From the NCBI GenBank assembly GCA_030043285.1, contig JASHXZ010000221.1, forward strand, positions 1 to 10,879: a DNA stretch of 10,879 nucleotides. The letters run 5' to 3'. Positions 1 through 7,408 of the stretch are shown in pieces. Within the stretch, counting starts at the first letter, position 1, and every line of letters starts with the position of its first letter. Source of the DNA: Xanthobacteraceae bacterium. Lineage in GTDB: Bacteria > Pseudomonadota > Alphaproteobacteria > Rhizobiales > Xanthobacteraceae. Both the position numbers and the translations under genes were made by a program. The notes below the pieces were generated by a model, which did not search any database, was not told where the DNA came from, and worked only from the letters and a program-made list of their open reading frames with translations.

Positions 1-432
1 CATCTGCCGCTCGCCGCCGGACAGCGTACCGGCCGGCTGCCGCCGCCGCTCGGCCAGGCGCGGAAATAGCGCATAGACGCGGTCGAACAGCGCGGGAAGG
101 CGCGAGCGGTCGGCGAGCGCGGTAGCGCCGAGCCGCAGGTTCTGCTCCACGCTCTGGCCGACGAACAGCCGCCAGCCTTCCGGCGACAGCGCCAATCCCT
201 TGGCGACGATCGCATAGGCCGGCAGCCCCGAGATCGGTTCGTCACGCCATGCGATGCGGCCACGGCTCGGCGCGATCAGTCCGGCGACCGCCGACAGCGT
301 CGTAGTCTTGCCGGCGCCGTTCGAGCCAAGCAACGCAACGACCTGGCCGGCGTCGACCTGCAACGAAATATCGGCGACGCCGACCAGATCGCCGTAGCGC
401 ACTTCCAGATGCTCGACTTTCAGCTCGGCCAT
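1..432 (-). CDS. livF: Branched-chain amino acid-type ABC transporter ATPase LivF (partial, C-terminus off the left edge)
   Basis: One of the two ATPases that power a HAAT-family importer at the inner face of the cytoplasmic membrane. The 144 visible residues begin MAELKVEHLEVRYG. They contain a Walker A motif GSNGAGKT (residues 36-43), the SPEGWRLF segment where LivF proteins normally read PEGRxIF (83-90), and the ABC signature LSGGERQ (137-143). Walker B, the H-loop and the C-terminus lie beyond the window; LivF proteins are usually about 235 residues, so roughly 90 are missing. The ATG is preceded only by a weak purine stretch (GGACGAAA). The gene is last of the four visible liv genes, 58 bp after livG, and that gap holds nothing I recognise. 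The LSGGE signature and short form distinguish it from the LivG paralogue next door. Family assignment is firm; the ligand is unknown. Confidence 0.93.
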   Translation of the reverse strand, partial: MAELKVEHLEVRYGDLVGVADISLQVDAGQVVALLGSNGAGKTTTLSAVAGLIAPSRGRIAWRDEPISGLPAYAIVAKGLALSPEGWRLFVGQSVEQNLRLGATALADRSRLPALFDRVYALFPRLAERRRQPAGTLSGGERQM

Positions 433-490
433 TTTCGTCCGACAGCTACAAATTCTGATCGCTTCTAATATTGGTGCGTGATCGACTAGC

Positions 491-1216
491 TCATTCGCTC
501 CGCTGCCGCCTGGCGCCGCGCCCGAGATAGGCCTCGATCACCGCCTCGTCGCGCACCACCTGTTCGGGCGAGCCGCTCGCTATGACACGGCCCTGATTGA
601 ATACCAGCACGCGTCGGGTGAGCGTCATGATGACTTCCATGATGTGCTCGACGATAACGATGGTGACGCCCATCTGGTGAATGCGCCGCACCAGCGCGAT
701 CGCCTCCTGCAATTCTCCCGGCGTCAGCCCGGCAAGCGATTCGTCGAGCAAGAGCAGGCGCGGCCCGCTCGCCAGCACGCGGGCAATTTCCAAGCGCTTG
801 CGCCCTGGCGTGCCGAGCGAGCGTGCCGGCTGATCGGCGCGCAGGCCGGTCAGTTCGACGATGCGGCGGGCGTGCTCGCGCGCGTCGTTGCGGTGCGGAT
901 GACGCAGGAACGCACCGACCATGACATTGGCGAGCACGCTCATGTCGTCGAAAGTCGTCGGCACCTGAAAGGTGCGGCCGATGCCGGCGCGGGCATGGGC
1001 TTCCGGCGAGGCGTGCGTCAAGTCGGCGCCGTCGAACAGGATGCGGCCGGTGGTCGGCAGGGTGTCGCCGGCGAGGCAATTGAAGAACGTCGATTTGCCG
1101 GCGCCGTTCGGGCCGATCAGGCCGACGATTTCGCCCTGCTCGACGGCGAGATCGGCGCCCGCCACGGCGCGGAAATCGCCAAAGGCCTTGGCGACGTTGC
1201 GCGCCTCAAGCAGCAT
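491..1216 (-). CDS. livG: Branched-chain amino acid-type ABC transporter ATPase LivG
   Basis: Second ATPase of the importer, 241 residues, a normal LivG length. I chose the ATG at 1216 (MLLEARNVAKAFGDF) over an upstream in-frame start because GGAGG sits 7 nt before it and the 24 extra upstream residues overlap livM and look non-native. Visible motifs are Walker A GPNGAGKS (35-42), Q-loop Gln84 in GRTFQVPTTF, Walker B LLLLDE with catalytic Glu159, and H-loop His191. The C-terminal EAYLGRG tail is typical of LivG. The signature loop reads LGTPGRKRLE (134-143) instead of LSGGQ. A related subfamily with LTLAGRKRLE is known, so this is probably functional divergence, not decay. The start lies inside the end of livM (11-bp overlap), implying translational coupling. 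The imported substrate cannot be read from the sequence. Confidence 0.93.
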   Translation of the reverse strand: MLLEARNVAKAFGDFRAVAGADLAVEQGEIVGLIGPNGAGKSTFFNCLAGDTLPTTGRILFDGADLTHASPEAHARAGIGRTFQVPTTFDDMSVLANVMVGAFLRHPHRNDAREHARRIVELTGLRADQPARSLGTPGRKRLEIARVLASGPRLLLLDESLAGLTPGELQEAIALVRRIHQMGVTIVIVEHIMEVIMTLTRRVLVFNQGRVIASGSPEQVVRDEAVIEAYLGRGARRQRSE

Positions 1217-2198
1217 GGGCACGCCTCCGCAGCAGCGGCGCAAGCCGCCGCCATAGATCGAACAGGCCGCCCGGTTCGAACCGCGCAATCAGTACGATGA
1301 TGCCGCCGTAGATGACAAACGTCGCACCCGAACCGCCACCGCCGAACCAGGTGTTGGCTGCGGTCTGCAGCGGCACCAGGATCAGCGCGCCGACCAGTGG
1401 GCCAAACAGCGTGCCGGCGCCGCCGAGTGCGGCGAAGATCACCATCTGCACCGAAACCAGAATGCCGAAGCCGGAATCCGGATCGATGAATCCGGTCTTC
1501 ACTCCATAGAGCGAGCCGGCCGCGGAGGTGAACGCTGCCGACAGTGCCAGCGCCTGCAGCTTCACGCGTCGCACCGGCACGCCGAGGCTGCGCGCCGCGC
1601 GTGCGCTCGATTTGATGGCGCGCAGGTAATAGCCGAAGCGCCGCCGCTCCAGCATGAAGGTCGTAGCGAGCACCAACGCCAGCACGGCAAGGAAAATGTA
1701 GTAGTACGGCAAGTCGCCGCGAAACGTCAGGTCCCACCAGCCGCGCGCCATCGCAGGCCCTTGCAGGCCGATGGCGCCGCCGACCAAAGGCCAGGTACCG
1801 ACAAAAATGCGAATGAGTTCGGCAACCGCGATGGTCGCCATGCTGAAATAATGGCCGCTGAGCCGGAAGGTCGGCAGCCCGATGATCACCGCCAAGCCGA
1901 CGCTCAGCAGAATGCCGACCGGAATGCCGGCGACCGTCGGCCAACCCCACAGCGTGTAGAACAACAAAGGGACGTAGGCGCCGAGACCGAAGAACATGCT
2001 GTGGCCGACCGATACCTGGCCCGCATAACCGCCAACGATGTTCCAGGCCGACGCCGAAATCGCTGCGAGCAGGAACGTCACGCCGACGTCACGGTAGAAC
2101 GCGTCGGAGAAGACGAGCGGATAGAGCACAAGCGCAACGGCGAGCAAACAAACGCTCAAGCGTTGCGCGCTCGCGGGCTGAGCCAGCAGCTTTCTCAC
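1206..2198 (-). CDS. livM: Branched-chain amino acid-type ABC transporter permease LivM
   Basis: Integral membrane permease of the HAAT importer, 330 residues, pairing with LivH to form the translocation path. Many hydrophobic segments run through the protein, starting with residues 15-31. The family hallmark GGYAGQVSVGHSMFFGLGAY occupies 56-75. The cytoplasmic EAA-like coupling loop, which docks onto the ATPases, is at about 193-232 (RAIKSSARAARSLGV onward), followed by a GGAGTLFGPLVGA segment near 259-271. The C-terminus is Arg/Ala rich. The start is GTG and overlaps the livH stop codon as GTGA (4 bp), with GGGGAAAGC just upstream as a plausible ribosome-binding site. Length and motifs fit LivM rather than LivH. 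It is the second gene of the visible operon. Confidence 0.93.
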   Translation of the reverse strand: MRKLLAQPASAQRLSVCLLAVALVLYPLVFSDAFYRDVGVTFLLAAISASAWNIVGGYAGQVSVGHSMFFGLGAYVPLLFYTLWGWPTVAGIPVGILLSVGLAVIIGLPTFRLSGHYFSMATIAVAELIRIFVGTWPLVGGAIGLQGPAMARGWWDLTFRGDLPYYYIFLAVLALVLATTFMLERRRFGYYLRAIKSSARAARSLGVPVRRVKLQALALSAAFTSAAGSLYGVKTGFIDPDSGFGILVSVQMVIFAALGGAGTLFGPLVGALILVPLQTAANTWFGGGGSGATFVIYGGIIVLIARFEPGGLFDLWRRLAPLLRRRAHAA

Positions 2199-3052
2199 GC
2201 TTTCCCCATCAGCCCCTGCGGCCGCAGCCAGAGCAGCGCCACGAATAGTCCATAGACCACGATGTCCTTATAGATGGCGCCGAGCCAGTAAGCGGACAGC
2301 GCCTCGATCAGCCCGATGATCAGGCCGGCATAGAGCGAGCCGAGCACGCTGCCGAAGCCGCCGAGCGCCACCGTCACGAAGGCGAGCAAGCCGAACGTTT
2401 CGCCGACCGACGGCGACCACGGATAGGCGGTGGCGAGCAGCGCGCCGGCGATACCCGCCGCGCCGGCCGATAGCCCCCAGGTCAGCGCCTGCATGCGGTC
2501 GGGCCGGATGCCCATCAGCATCGCCGCGGTGCGGTCCTCGGCCACCGCCAGCAAGCGGCTGCCGAGCGTGGAGCGGGTAAGCAGAAGATGCAGCGCGATC
2601 GTCAGCACCACCGCGACGAGCCCAGCGACGACTTGCGCCACCGGCAGATAGACGCCGCCGATCGCTATGGTGCCGGCGAGCGAAGTCTGCGGCAGCGAGA
2701 CGAAGTTCGCCGAAAAAATCCAGAACGCCGTGTAGCGCAGCAGCAGAGCGAGGCCGAAACTCGACAGGATCTGCGCCAGCATCGGCCCGCGCACGACGTG
2801 GCGGATGAGCAGCGCATAGACCGCGACGCCGAGCGCGAACAGCGCAATCGCGGCGGCAAAGCCGAACGCCGCCGGTCCGCCGCCGAGCCAGACCACGACC
2901 AGTAGCGCCACGTACATGCCGAGCATGACGAATTCGCCGTGGGCGAAATTGATGAAGTTCATCATGCCCCAGATCAGGGTGAGGCCGGAGGAGAACAGCG
3001 CATAGATGGCGCCGAGCAAAAGCCCTCCGACGATGACTTGGATGAGCACCAC
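2195..3052 (-). CDS. livH: Branched-chain amino acid-type ABC transporter permease LivH
   Basis: First visible gene of the importer operon, 285 residues, an inner-membrane permease. The N-terminal family motif GLTLIWGMMNFINFAHGEF is at residues 23-41. Hydrophobic spans alternate throughout, and the cytoplasmic coupling loop (DRTAAMLMGIRPDRMQALTWG) lies near 173-193. The C-terminus LRPQGLMGKA is typical of LivH. The start must be GTG at 3052 or the adjacent GTG at 3049, because an in-frame TAG lies four codons upstream. The ribosome-binding site is weak (AGAG). The gene is preceded by a 110-bp gap after the TPR gene, so it may have its own promoter or be read through. Substrate-binding proteins usually sit close to such operons; none is visible on this side. 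Confidence 0.93.
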   Translation of the reverse strand: MVLIQVIVGGLLLGAIYALFSSGLTLIWGMMNFINFAHGEFVMLGMYVALLVVVWLGGGPAAFGFAAAIALFALGVAVYALLIRHVVRGPMLAQILSSFGLALLLRYTAFWIFSANFVSLPQTSLAGTIAIGGVYLPVAQVVAGLVAVVLTIALHLLLTRSTLGSRLLAVAEDRTAAMLMGIRPDRMQALTWGLSAGAAGIAGALLATAYPWSPSVGETFGLLAFVTVALGGFGSVLGSLYAGLIIGLIEALSAYWLGAIYKDIVVYGLFVALLWLRPQGLMGKA

Positions 3053-3162
3053 GGCCGCACTCTATGATTTCCCGCGGCATCGGTTCCGCGCGAGAATGAC
3101 AGTGTGACATTCGTTGCAGATTGTCGCCAGTACGCCGCCGGCGTCATTTCCAACGAAGAGCG
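3053..3162. promoter_or_regulatory. Intergenic leader of the liv operon with a 17-bp imperfect dyad
   Basis: This 110-bp gap separates the end of the TPR gene from livH. It contains AATGACAGTGTGACATT at 3095-3111, an imperfect palindrome (AATGxCA-GTG-TGxCATT, one mismatched pair) about 45-60 bp before the livH start. Such a position suits an operator or an activator site. I see no convincing -35/-10 pair and no U-tract terminator, so both promoter and regulator are unproven. Confidence 0.25.
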
Positions 3163-4839
3163 TTACGCTGGCGCGGCGATGAATCGCTGCAACTCGGCCG
3201 CCACGCGGGCGATGACGTTGTCCCAATCGCCGGGCGCGGTCTGGCGAAACAGCCGAGCCACCGGATACCACGGGCTCGTCTCGCCGCTGAGCGTCCAGCG
3301 CCAATCAGGCACAAACGGGATCAGCACCCAGAGCGGCCGTCCCATGGCGCCGGCGAGATGCGCCACCGCGGTATCGGCCGCGATGACCAGATCGCACAGC
3401 GCAAGAACGGCGGCGGTGTCGGTGAAGTTTTCCAGGTCGCCGCCCAAATGGGTGACGCGCGGTTCGGCGGCAAGCCGTTCGGCGTCCGCTTCGCGCAGGT
3501 CGCGCTGAACGCTGATGAAGCGCGCCGGCTGCGCCAGCAGCGGCGCCAAGCGTGGAAACGGGATCGAACGATTGCGATCGTTGTAATGGCTGGCATTTCC
3601 GGACCACGCCAGTGCGATGCGCGGCCGTTCGCGCGGATCAAGGCGTGCCGACCATTTGGCCATGGCCCTGTCGTCAGCGGACAGGTAGGGGATCGGCGCC
3701 GGCACGTCGGTGGAATCCGTGCCCATGGCCAATGGCAGGCTGCCGAGCGGGGTGTGCACATCGAAAGCCGGCGGCGCCTCGCCGCGCGCAATCACGGTGA
3801 CGACGCCATCAAGCCGCGTCATGAGTGCAGTCAATTCGCTCTGCACTTCGAGCACGATCTTTTTCGTGCCCCGTGCGGCAAGGAGTGGCGCATAGCGGGC
3901 GAACTGAATGGTGTCGCCAAAACCCTGCTCGGCGTGCAGCAGCACGGTCTTGCCGCCAAGCGGATATTCGCCAAGCCAGAGCGGCTGCCTGCGGCTTGGC
4001 AGCGCCGGCATGCCGGTGCGGCGCCAGCGCGCCTCGTATTTGGCGAAGCCGCGCCGGTAATCGCCGCGCGTCAGCAGCGCCAGCGCTTCGCTGAATTCGA
4101 CGTCCGGATCGTTCTTGCGCAGTGCGCCCGCTTTGCCGTAGCTCGCCAGCGCTTCGTCGATGCGCTTGAGCGCCGCCAGCGCGCGGCCGCGGTGCAGCCA
4201 TGCTCCGGCATGTTGCGGAGGGGCGGCGAGCGCGCGGTCGTGCGCTTGCACTGCTTCGTCGTAGCGGCCGAGAGCCTGCAGCGCGAGCGCGCGATTGTAG
4301 TGCACCGCCGGATGGGTGGGCACGAGCGCCAGCGCGGTGTCGAACTCCGCCACTGCTTCGTCGTGCCGCCCGAGCGCCGCGCAGGCGATGCCGCAATTGA
4401 GCCGCGCTTCGCCATGGCGCGGCGCGCGCGTCAAGACTTCGCGGAATCCGGCGAGCGCATCTTCGCTACGGCCAAGGCTCAACAGCGCGTTGGCATGCTG
4501 ATGCAGCACGTTGATATCGTCGGGCGCGAGCGACCGCGCCCGCTCGAGGCTTTGCAGCGCTTCGTCGCTGCGCTTGAGCGCGAGCAGCGCCTGGCCGAGA
4601 TTGGCCCAGGCGCCGGCGACGTTCGGATTGATCTTGACCGCGGCGGCAAACAGCCGCTGCGCTTCGCCCATATGACCTTGCTGCGCCTTGATGCTTCCTA
4701 AGAGATTGAGCACGTCGACATGATCGGGCGCCGCCTTGAGGACGCGTGCGTAAATCTTTTCGGCCTCGCGCAGACGGCCTTGCCGCTGCAGCGCCAGCGC
4801 CTCGTTGAAGGATTGCGCGAGATTGAATGGACCGCTCAC
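3163..4839 (-). CDS. TPR-repeat protein with C-terminal glycosyltransferase-9-like domain
   Basis: A 558-residue two-part protein. Residues 7-278 are eight consecutive 34-residue tetratricopeptide units with no phase break (unit starts at 7, 41, 75, 109, 143, 177, 211 and 245). Each has the A/G-L-GR-x-DEA core; the eighth, GDYRRGFAKYEARWR, merges into the linker. Residues about 295-555 resemble the ADP-heptose:LPS heptosyltransferase (GT9) fold: HAEQGFGDTIQFARYAP (302-318), WSGNASHYNDRNRS (412-425), and DLVIAADTAVAHLAGAMGRP (483-502), then PDWRW and SPWYPVARLFRQ. Such TPR-GT fusions are common in Rhizobiales, usually without known substrate; a role in glycosylating protein or envelope sugar is inferred. 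There is no signal peptide or membrane span, so it is probably cytoplasmic. The GTG start overlaps the GST stop as GTGA. Acceptor and sugar donor are unknown. Confidence 0.88.
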   Translation of the reverse strand: MSGPFNLAQSFNEALALQRQGRLREAEKIYARVLKAAPDHVDVLNLLGSIKAQQGHMGEAQRLFAAAVKINPNVAGAWANLGQALLALKRSDEALQSLERARSLAPDDINVLHQHANALLSLGRSEDALAGFREVLTRAPRHGEARLNCGIACAALGRHDEAVAEFDTALALVPTHPAVHYNRALALQALGRYDEAVQAHDRALAAPPQHAGAWLHRGRALAALKRIDEALASYGKAGALRKNDPDVEFSEALALLTRGDYRRGFAKYEARWRRTGMPALPSRRQPLWLGEYPLGGKTVLLHAEQGFGDTIQFARYAPLLAARGTKKIVLEVQSELTALMTRLDGVVTVIARGEAPPAFDVHTPLGSLPLAMGTDSTDVPAPIPYLSADDRAMAKWSARLDPRERPRIALAWSGNASHYNDRNRSIPFPRLAPLLAQPARFISVQRDLREADAERLAAEPRVTHLGGDLENFTDTAAVLALCDLVIAADTAVAHLAGAMGRPLWVLIPFVPDWRWTLSGETSPWYPVARLFRQTAPGDWDNVIARVAAELQRFIAAPA

Positions 4840-5543
4840 AGCCGATTGATCCGGGCAATGCGGCGGGTCACTTCGGGCGGGGTCGCGCTATCGGCTTGCA
4901 CCTTGAGTGCGAGCGCCGTGCGCGCCGCCGGCCGATCAAGGCAGCGATCAAGCCAAGCTTTGAGATGCGGCACTGCTGCGAGGTCCATGTCGACGGCGCG
5001 GCTGATAATCGCGGCGACGTTGAGATCGGCAACTGTGAAATCCTGGCCGAGCAGATAAGGTTGCGTCGCCACCGCCGCGTCGAGGATCTTGAAGGGCGCG
5101 GCGATAACGGCCAGCGCTTCGTCACGCTTTTGCGCGTCGCGCTCGCCCGGCGGTAGCCGCACCGCATGCAGCGACCAGATATTGACGCCGCGATCGACCT
5201 CGGAAATGGCCCAAAAACTCCACTGCCAGGCCCTGGCCTCGTCCTCGAGAATGCTCGGATAGAGCCGGCCGTACGAATGCTTCTTGGCGAGGTAGAGCGT
5301 GATGGCAAGCGATTCGAACAACACGAAGGCGTCGTCCACGATGAACGGCAGCCGCCCGTTCGGATTGATCGCCAGAAATTCCGGCGCGCGGGCGCCCGCT
5401 TCGCCGATCTCGATCGGCAGGTGGGCGTAATCAAGCCCAAGCTCCTGCGCCATCCACAAGGCGCGAAACGCGCGGGTGCGGGCGATGCCGTAGATGCGAA
5501 GGCGCTCGGTGGGCAATTGTGCGGCTGGCGAGGGTGCGGTCAC
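4836..5543 (-). CDS. Glutathione S-transferase family protein
   Basis: A 235-residue cytosolic GST-fold protein. The N-terminal thioredoxin-like domain spans about 14-90. It carries the conserved cis-proline segment INPNGRLPFIVDD (59-71) and the glutathione gamma-glutamyl-binding ESLAI (77-81). The all-helical C-terminal domain shows YLLGQDFTVADLN (163-175), the N-capping box of the GST core with Asp173. The first loop reads GIARTRAFRALW (19-30), so no Ser, Cys or Tyr sits where most GSTs have the catalytic residue; Thr23 is the nearest candidate. The start is GTG at 5543; an in-frame TGA four codons upstream rules out an earlier one, and a TTG at codon 10 remains possible. It lies 67 bp after the GNAT gene and overlaps the TPR gene by 4 bp. 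Substrate unknown. Confidence 0.9.
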   Translation of the reverse strand: MTAPSPAAQLPTERLRIYGIARTRAFRALWMAQELGLDYAHLPIEIGEAGARAPEFLAINPNGRLPFIVDDAFVLFESLAITLYLAKKHSYGRLYPSILEDEARAWQWSFWAISEVDRGVNIWSLHAVRLPPGERDAQKRDEALAVIAAPFKILDAAVATQPYLLGQDFTVADLNVAAIISRAVDMDLAAVPHLKAWLDRCLDRPAARTALALKVQADSATPPEVTRRIARINRL

Positions 5544-5610
5544 GCTGCGGTCTCAGGTTCTCATCATGCTGAACAAGCGCGGGGCCGGATGCCGCCGCGG
5601 TCTCTTGGCG

Positions 5611-6123
5611 TCAGGAAAGCGCCTTCTCGAAAACGACGCGATGCTTGCCGATCCCCGCGTAATTCTCCACCACAGGCACGCCATTCTCTCGGCACTCCCC
5701 TTGCATTGTCATGCCAATACGGCGCGTGTGAAAGGCGATTGAAGGCGCGTTCTCCGACACCGTCACCGCTCTCAGCAGCACGCAGCCGCCGGCGCGAGCG
5801 TCCTGCGCAAAAGCTCGATAAAGGCCCGCGGCCAGCCCACGCTTTTTGTAGCCGTCGCGCACTGCGACGAGCGACGCGTAAGCGAGCCGCCGCGACTCGA
5901 CGATAAAACCGAACAAATAGGCGACCACGCGATCATTTTCTCTAACGACATAAGACGTGTCAGCAAATTCGTGCACATACATGACGCTATGCAAATTCGA
6001 TATGTTCTGCTTGCGCTCTGGCGTCCACAGCGCCCTATCTTCGGAACCCCAGAACTCTTCCAGATCGCGTCGTATCTCCTCGAGGTCCGCCGTGGTCGCT
6101 CGGGCAATCGGCAAGCCGTTCAT
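5611..6123 (-). CDS. GNAT family N-acetyltransferase
   Basis: A 170-residue protein with a single GNAT fold, expected to transfer an acetyl group from acetyl-CoA to an amine; the acceptor is unknown. Motif A is LVAVRDGYKKRGLAAGLYRAF (85-105), whose KKRGLAAG pyrophosphate loop has Lys93 where the family usually has Gln or Arg. Motif B is VSENAPSIAFHTRRIGM (122-138), the usual Asn-x-x-Ala-x-x-Phe-Tyr-like helix. The preceding strand segment VAYLFGFIVES (67-77) fits beta-4. The ATG at 6123 has a good ribosome-binding site (GAGG, 7 nt spacing). It is the first gene of a minus-strand group with the GST and TPR genes, and diverges from the flavin monooxygenase gene across 151 bp. Length is normal for a single-domain GNAT. 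Confidence 0.88.
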   Translation of the reverse strand: MNGLPIARATTADLEEIRRDLEEFWGSEDRALWTPERKQNISNLHSVMYVHEFADTSYVVRENDRVVAYLFGFIVESRRLAYASLVAVRDGYKKRGLAAGLYRAFAQDARAGGCVLLRAVTVSENAPSIAFHTRRIGMTMQGECRENGVPVVENYAGIGKHRVVFEKALS

Positions 6124-6175
6124 GGCAGGACCTCAGGGCGCCGGCGTCAGGCGCAATGCCGCTCGGCATGGACAC

Positions 6176-6181
6176 GTTATA
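6176..6181 (-). promoter_or_regulatory. Candidate -10 element for the GNAT gene
   Basis: TATAAC on the minus strand, one mismatch from the TATAAT consensus, about 53 bp before the GNAT start codon. The paired -35 (TTATGA, 18 bp further upstream) matches only half of TTGACA. The call therefore rests mainly on the -10 and on the local AT-rich patch in an otherwise GC-rich gap. Confidence 0.28.
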
Positions 6182-6208
6182 TACATCGATGGGCAAACTT
6201 CATAAAAT
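6180..6208 (+). promoter_or_regulatory. Candidate sigma-70-type promoter for the flavin monooxygenase gene
   Basis: TATACA (6180-6185, 4 of 6 to TTGACA) and TAAAAT (6203-6208, 5 of 6 to TATAAT) are separated by exactly 17 bp. The predicted transcript would start near 6215, about 60 bp before the ATG at 6275. The element overlaps the divergent -10 proposed for the GNAT gene. It is a pattern match only. Confidence 0.35.
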
Positions 6209-6274
6209 CCGCCATTCATTCGGGGTGTCTGCTGTCGCCTGAGTGTGCCGCCAGTTGCGCAGAATGGGAGAGCT

Positions 6275-7384
6275 ATGCGTCTTGGAATTTTCATGATGCC
6301 GGTGCATCCGCCGGAGCGCTCGTTCACCGCGACGCTGGCCGAGGATGAGGAGAAGGCGCTGTACGCCGACCAGCTCGGCTTCGACGAGATGTGGCTCGGC
6401 GAACATTTCTCGGCGGCGAGCGAGCCGATCCCCTCGCCGCTGATGTTCATGGCGAGCCTTTTGGCGCGCACCAGCAACCTGAAATTCGGCACCGCGGTGA
6501 TTTGTCTGCCGAGCCACGATCCGGTGAAGGTCGCCGCCGAGGTCGCCCAGTTCGACCACATGAGCCGCGGCCGCTTCATGCTTGGCATCGGGCCGGGCGG
6601 ACTCCTCTCCGACTTCGAGCTGTTCGACAACGCCGACCGCGGCGTACGCGCGCGCAAAACCATGGAAGCGATCGGCTTGATCGAGCGCATCTGGGCACAG
6701 GATCCGCCGTACGATCTGCACGGCGAATTCTGGAACGTGGAGCTCAAGGACGCGATCATTCCGGCGCTCGGCATCGGCACCATGCCGAAACCGTTTCAGA
6801 AACCGGGCCCGCCGATCTCCATGTCGGTATCGAACCGCAATTCGCCGACCGCGCGGGTCGCCGGGCAGCGCGGCTGGGGCATCATCTCGGGCAACAACAT
6901 GCCAGGCGACGCGGTGGCGGCGCATTGGCATGTCTACAGCGCCGCGTGCGCCGAAGCCGGCCGACCAGCCCATGGCGATAATTGGCGGGTGGCGCGCAAC
7001 GTCATGGTGGCATCAAGCGATGCCGAGGCGCAGGACCGCATTTTCAGTGCGCACGGATCGAACCACTATTTCTACACCTACATGCGCGAGGTGCTGGGCC
7101 GCGTCGGCCTGCTCGGGGTCATGAAGCCCGATCCCGACATGGCGGACGAGGCGGCGACTGTCGACGTCATCACCGAAGCCTGCACCATCTACGGCTCGCC
7201 CAAGACGTTTCTCGACAAGCTCATCGCGTTGCGCGACGCCGCCGGCCCATTCGGCACGCTCTTGATGACCGGCCTCGACTGGAGCGGCCCGAACCGCGAC
7301 TGGGAGCGCGAATCGATGCGGCTCCTCGCCCGGGAGGTCATGCCGAAATTCCGCCAGCACGCGCTGGCGCAGGCGGCGGAGTAG
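6275..7384 (+). CDS. LLM-class flavin-dependent monooxygenase (luciferase-like, limonene-monooxygenase type)
   Basis: A 369-residue TIM-barrel oxidoreductase of the bacterial luciferase family, which uses reduced flavin and O2 to oxidise a small organic substrate. The start MRLGIFMMPVHPPERS follows GGGAG closely; an in-frame GTG ten codons upstream gives a poor extension and was rejected. Visible family features are DEMWLGEHFSA (37-47), RGRFMLGIGPGGLLSDF (98-114), the FGTAVICLPSHDP strand and loop (71-83), and YGSPKTFLDKL (306-316), the late helix near the flavin phosphate region. The GEHHS-like and RGRxxxGxGPG segments resemble limonene 1,2-monooxygenase and related hydroxylases more than luxA, but the substrate cannot be deduced. 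No flavin reductase gene lies nearby, so reduced flavin must come from elsewhere. It converges on amtB with a 24-bp gap and no evident terminator. Confidence 0.9.
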   Translation: MRLGIFMMPVHPPERSFTATLAEDEEKALYADQLGFDEMWLGEHFSAASEPIPSPLMFMASLLARTSNLKFGTAVICLPSHDPVKVAAEVAQFDHMSRGRFMLGIGPGGLLSDFELFDNADRGVRARKTMEAIGLIERIWAQDPPYDLHGEFWNVELKDAIIPALGIGTMPKPFQKPGPPISMSVSNRNSPTARVAGQRGWGIISGNNMPGDAVAAHWHVYSAACAEAGRPAHGDNWRVARNVMVASSDAEAQDRIFSAHGSNHYFYTYMREVLGRVGLLGVMKPDPDMADEAATVDVITEACTIYGSPKTFLDKLIALRDAAGPFGTLLMTGLDWSGPNRDWERESMRLLAREVMPKFRQHALAQAAE

Positions 7385-7408
7385 TCTCCGCACGCCTGCG
7401 TTGGCGCC

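Noticed and set aside
1117..1950. A 277-codon minus-strand frame overlapping livM and livG
   Set aside because: It is a shifted frame of two genes with complete family motifs; its product is low-complexity Arg/Ala.
3121..4701. A long open frame (526 codons) on the plus strand opposite the TPR gene
   Set aside because: The opposite strand encodes clear TPR and glycosyltransferase motifs over the whole length. The antisense product is Arg/His/Gln rich with no recognisable domain, as expected from high-GC codon bias.
6200..6973. A 257-codon minus-strand frame opposite the flavin monooxygenase gene
   Set aside because: Its product shows no domain, while the plus strand has intact luciferase-family motifs and a ribosome-binding site.
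7385..7408. A terminator between the flavin monooxygenase gene and amtB
   Set aside because: The 24-bp gap has no stable stem and no T-run on either strand.
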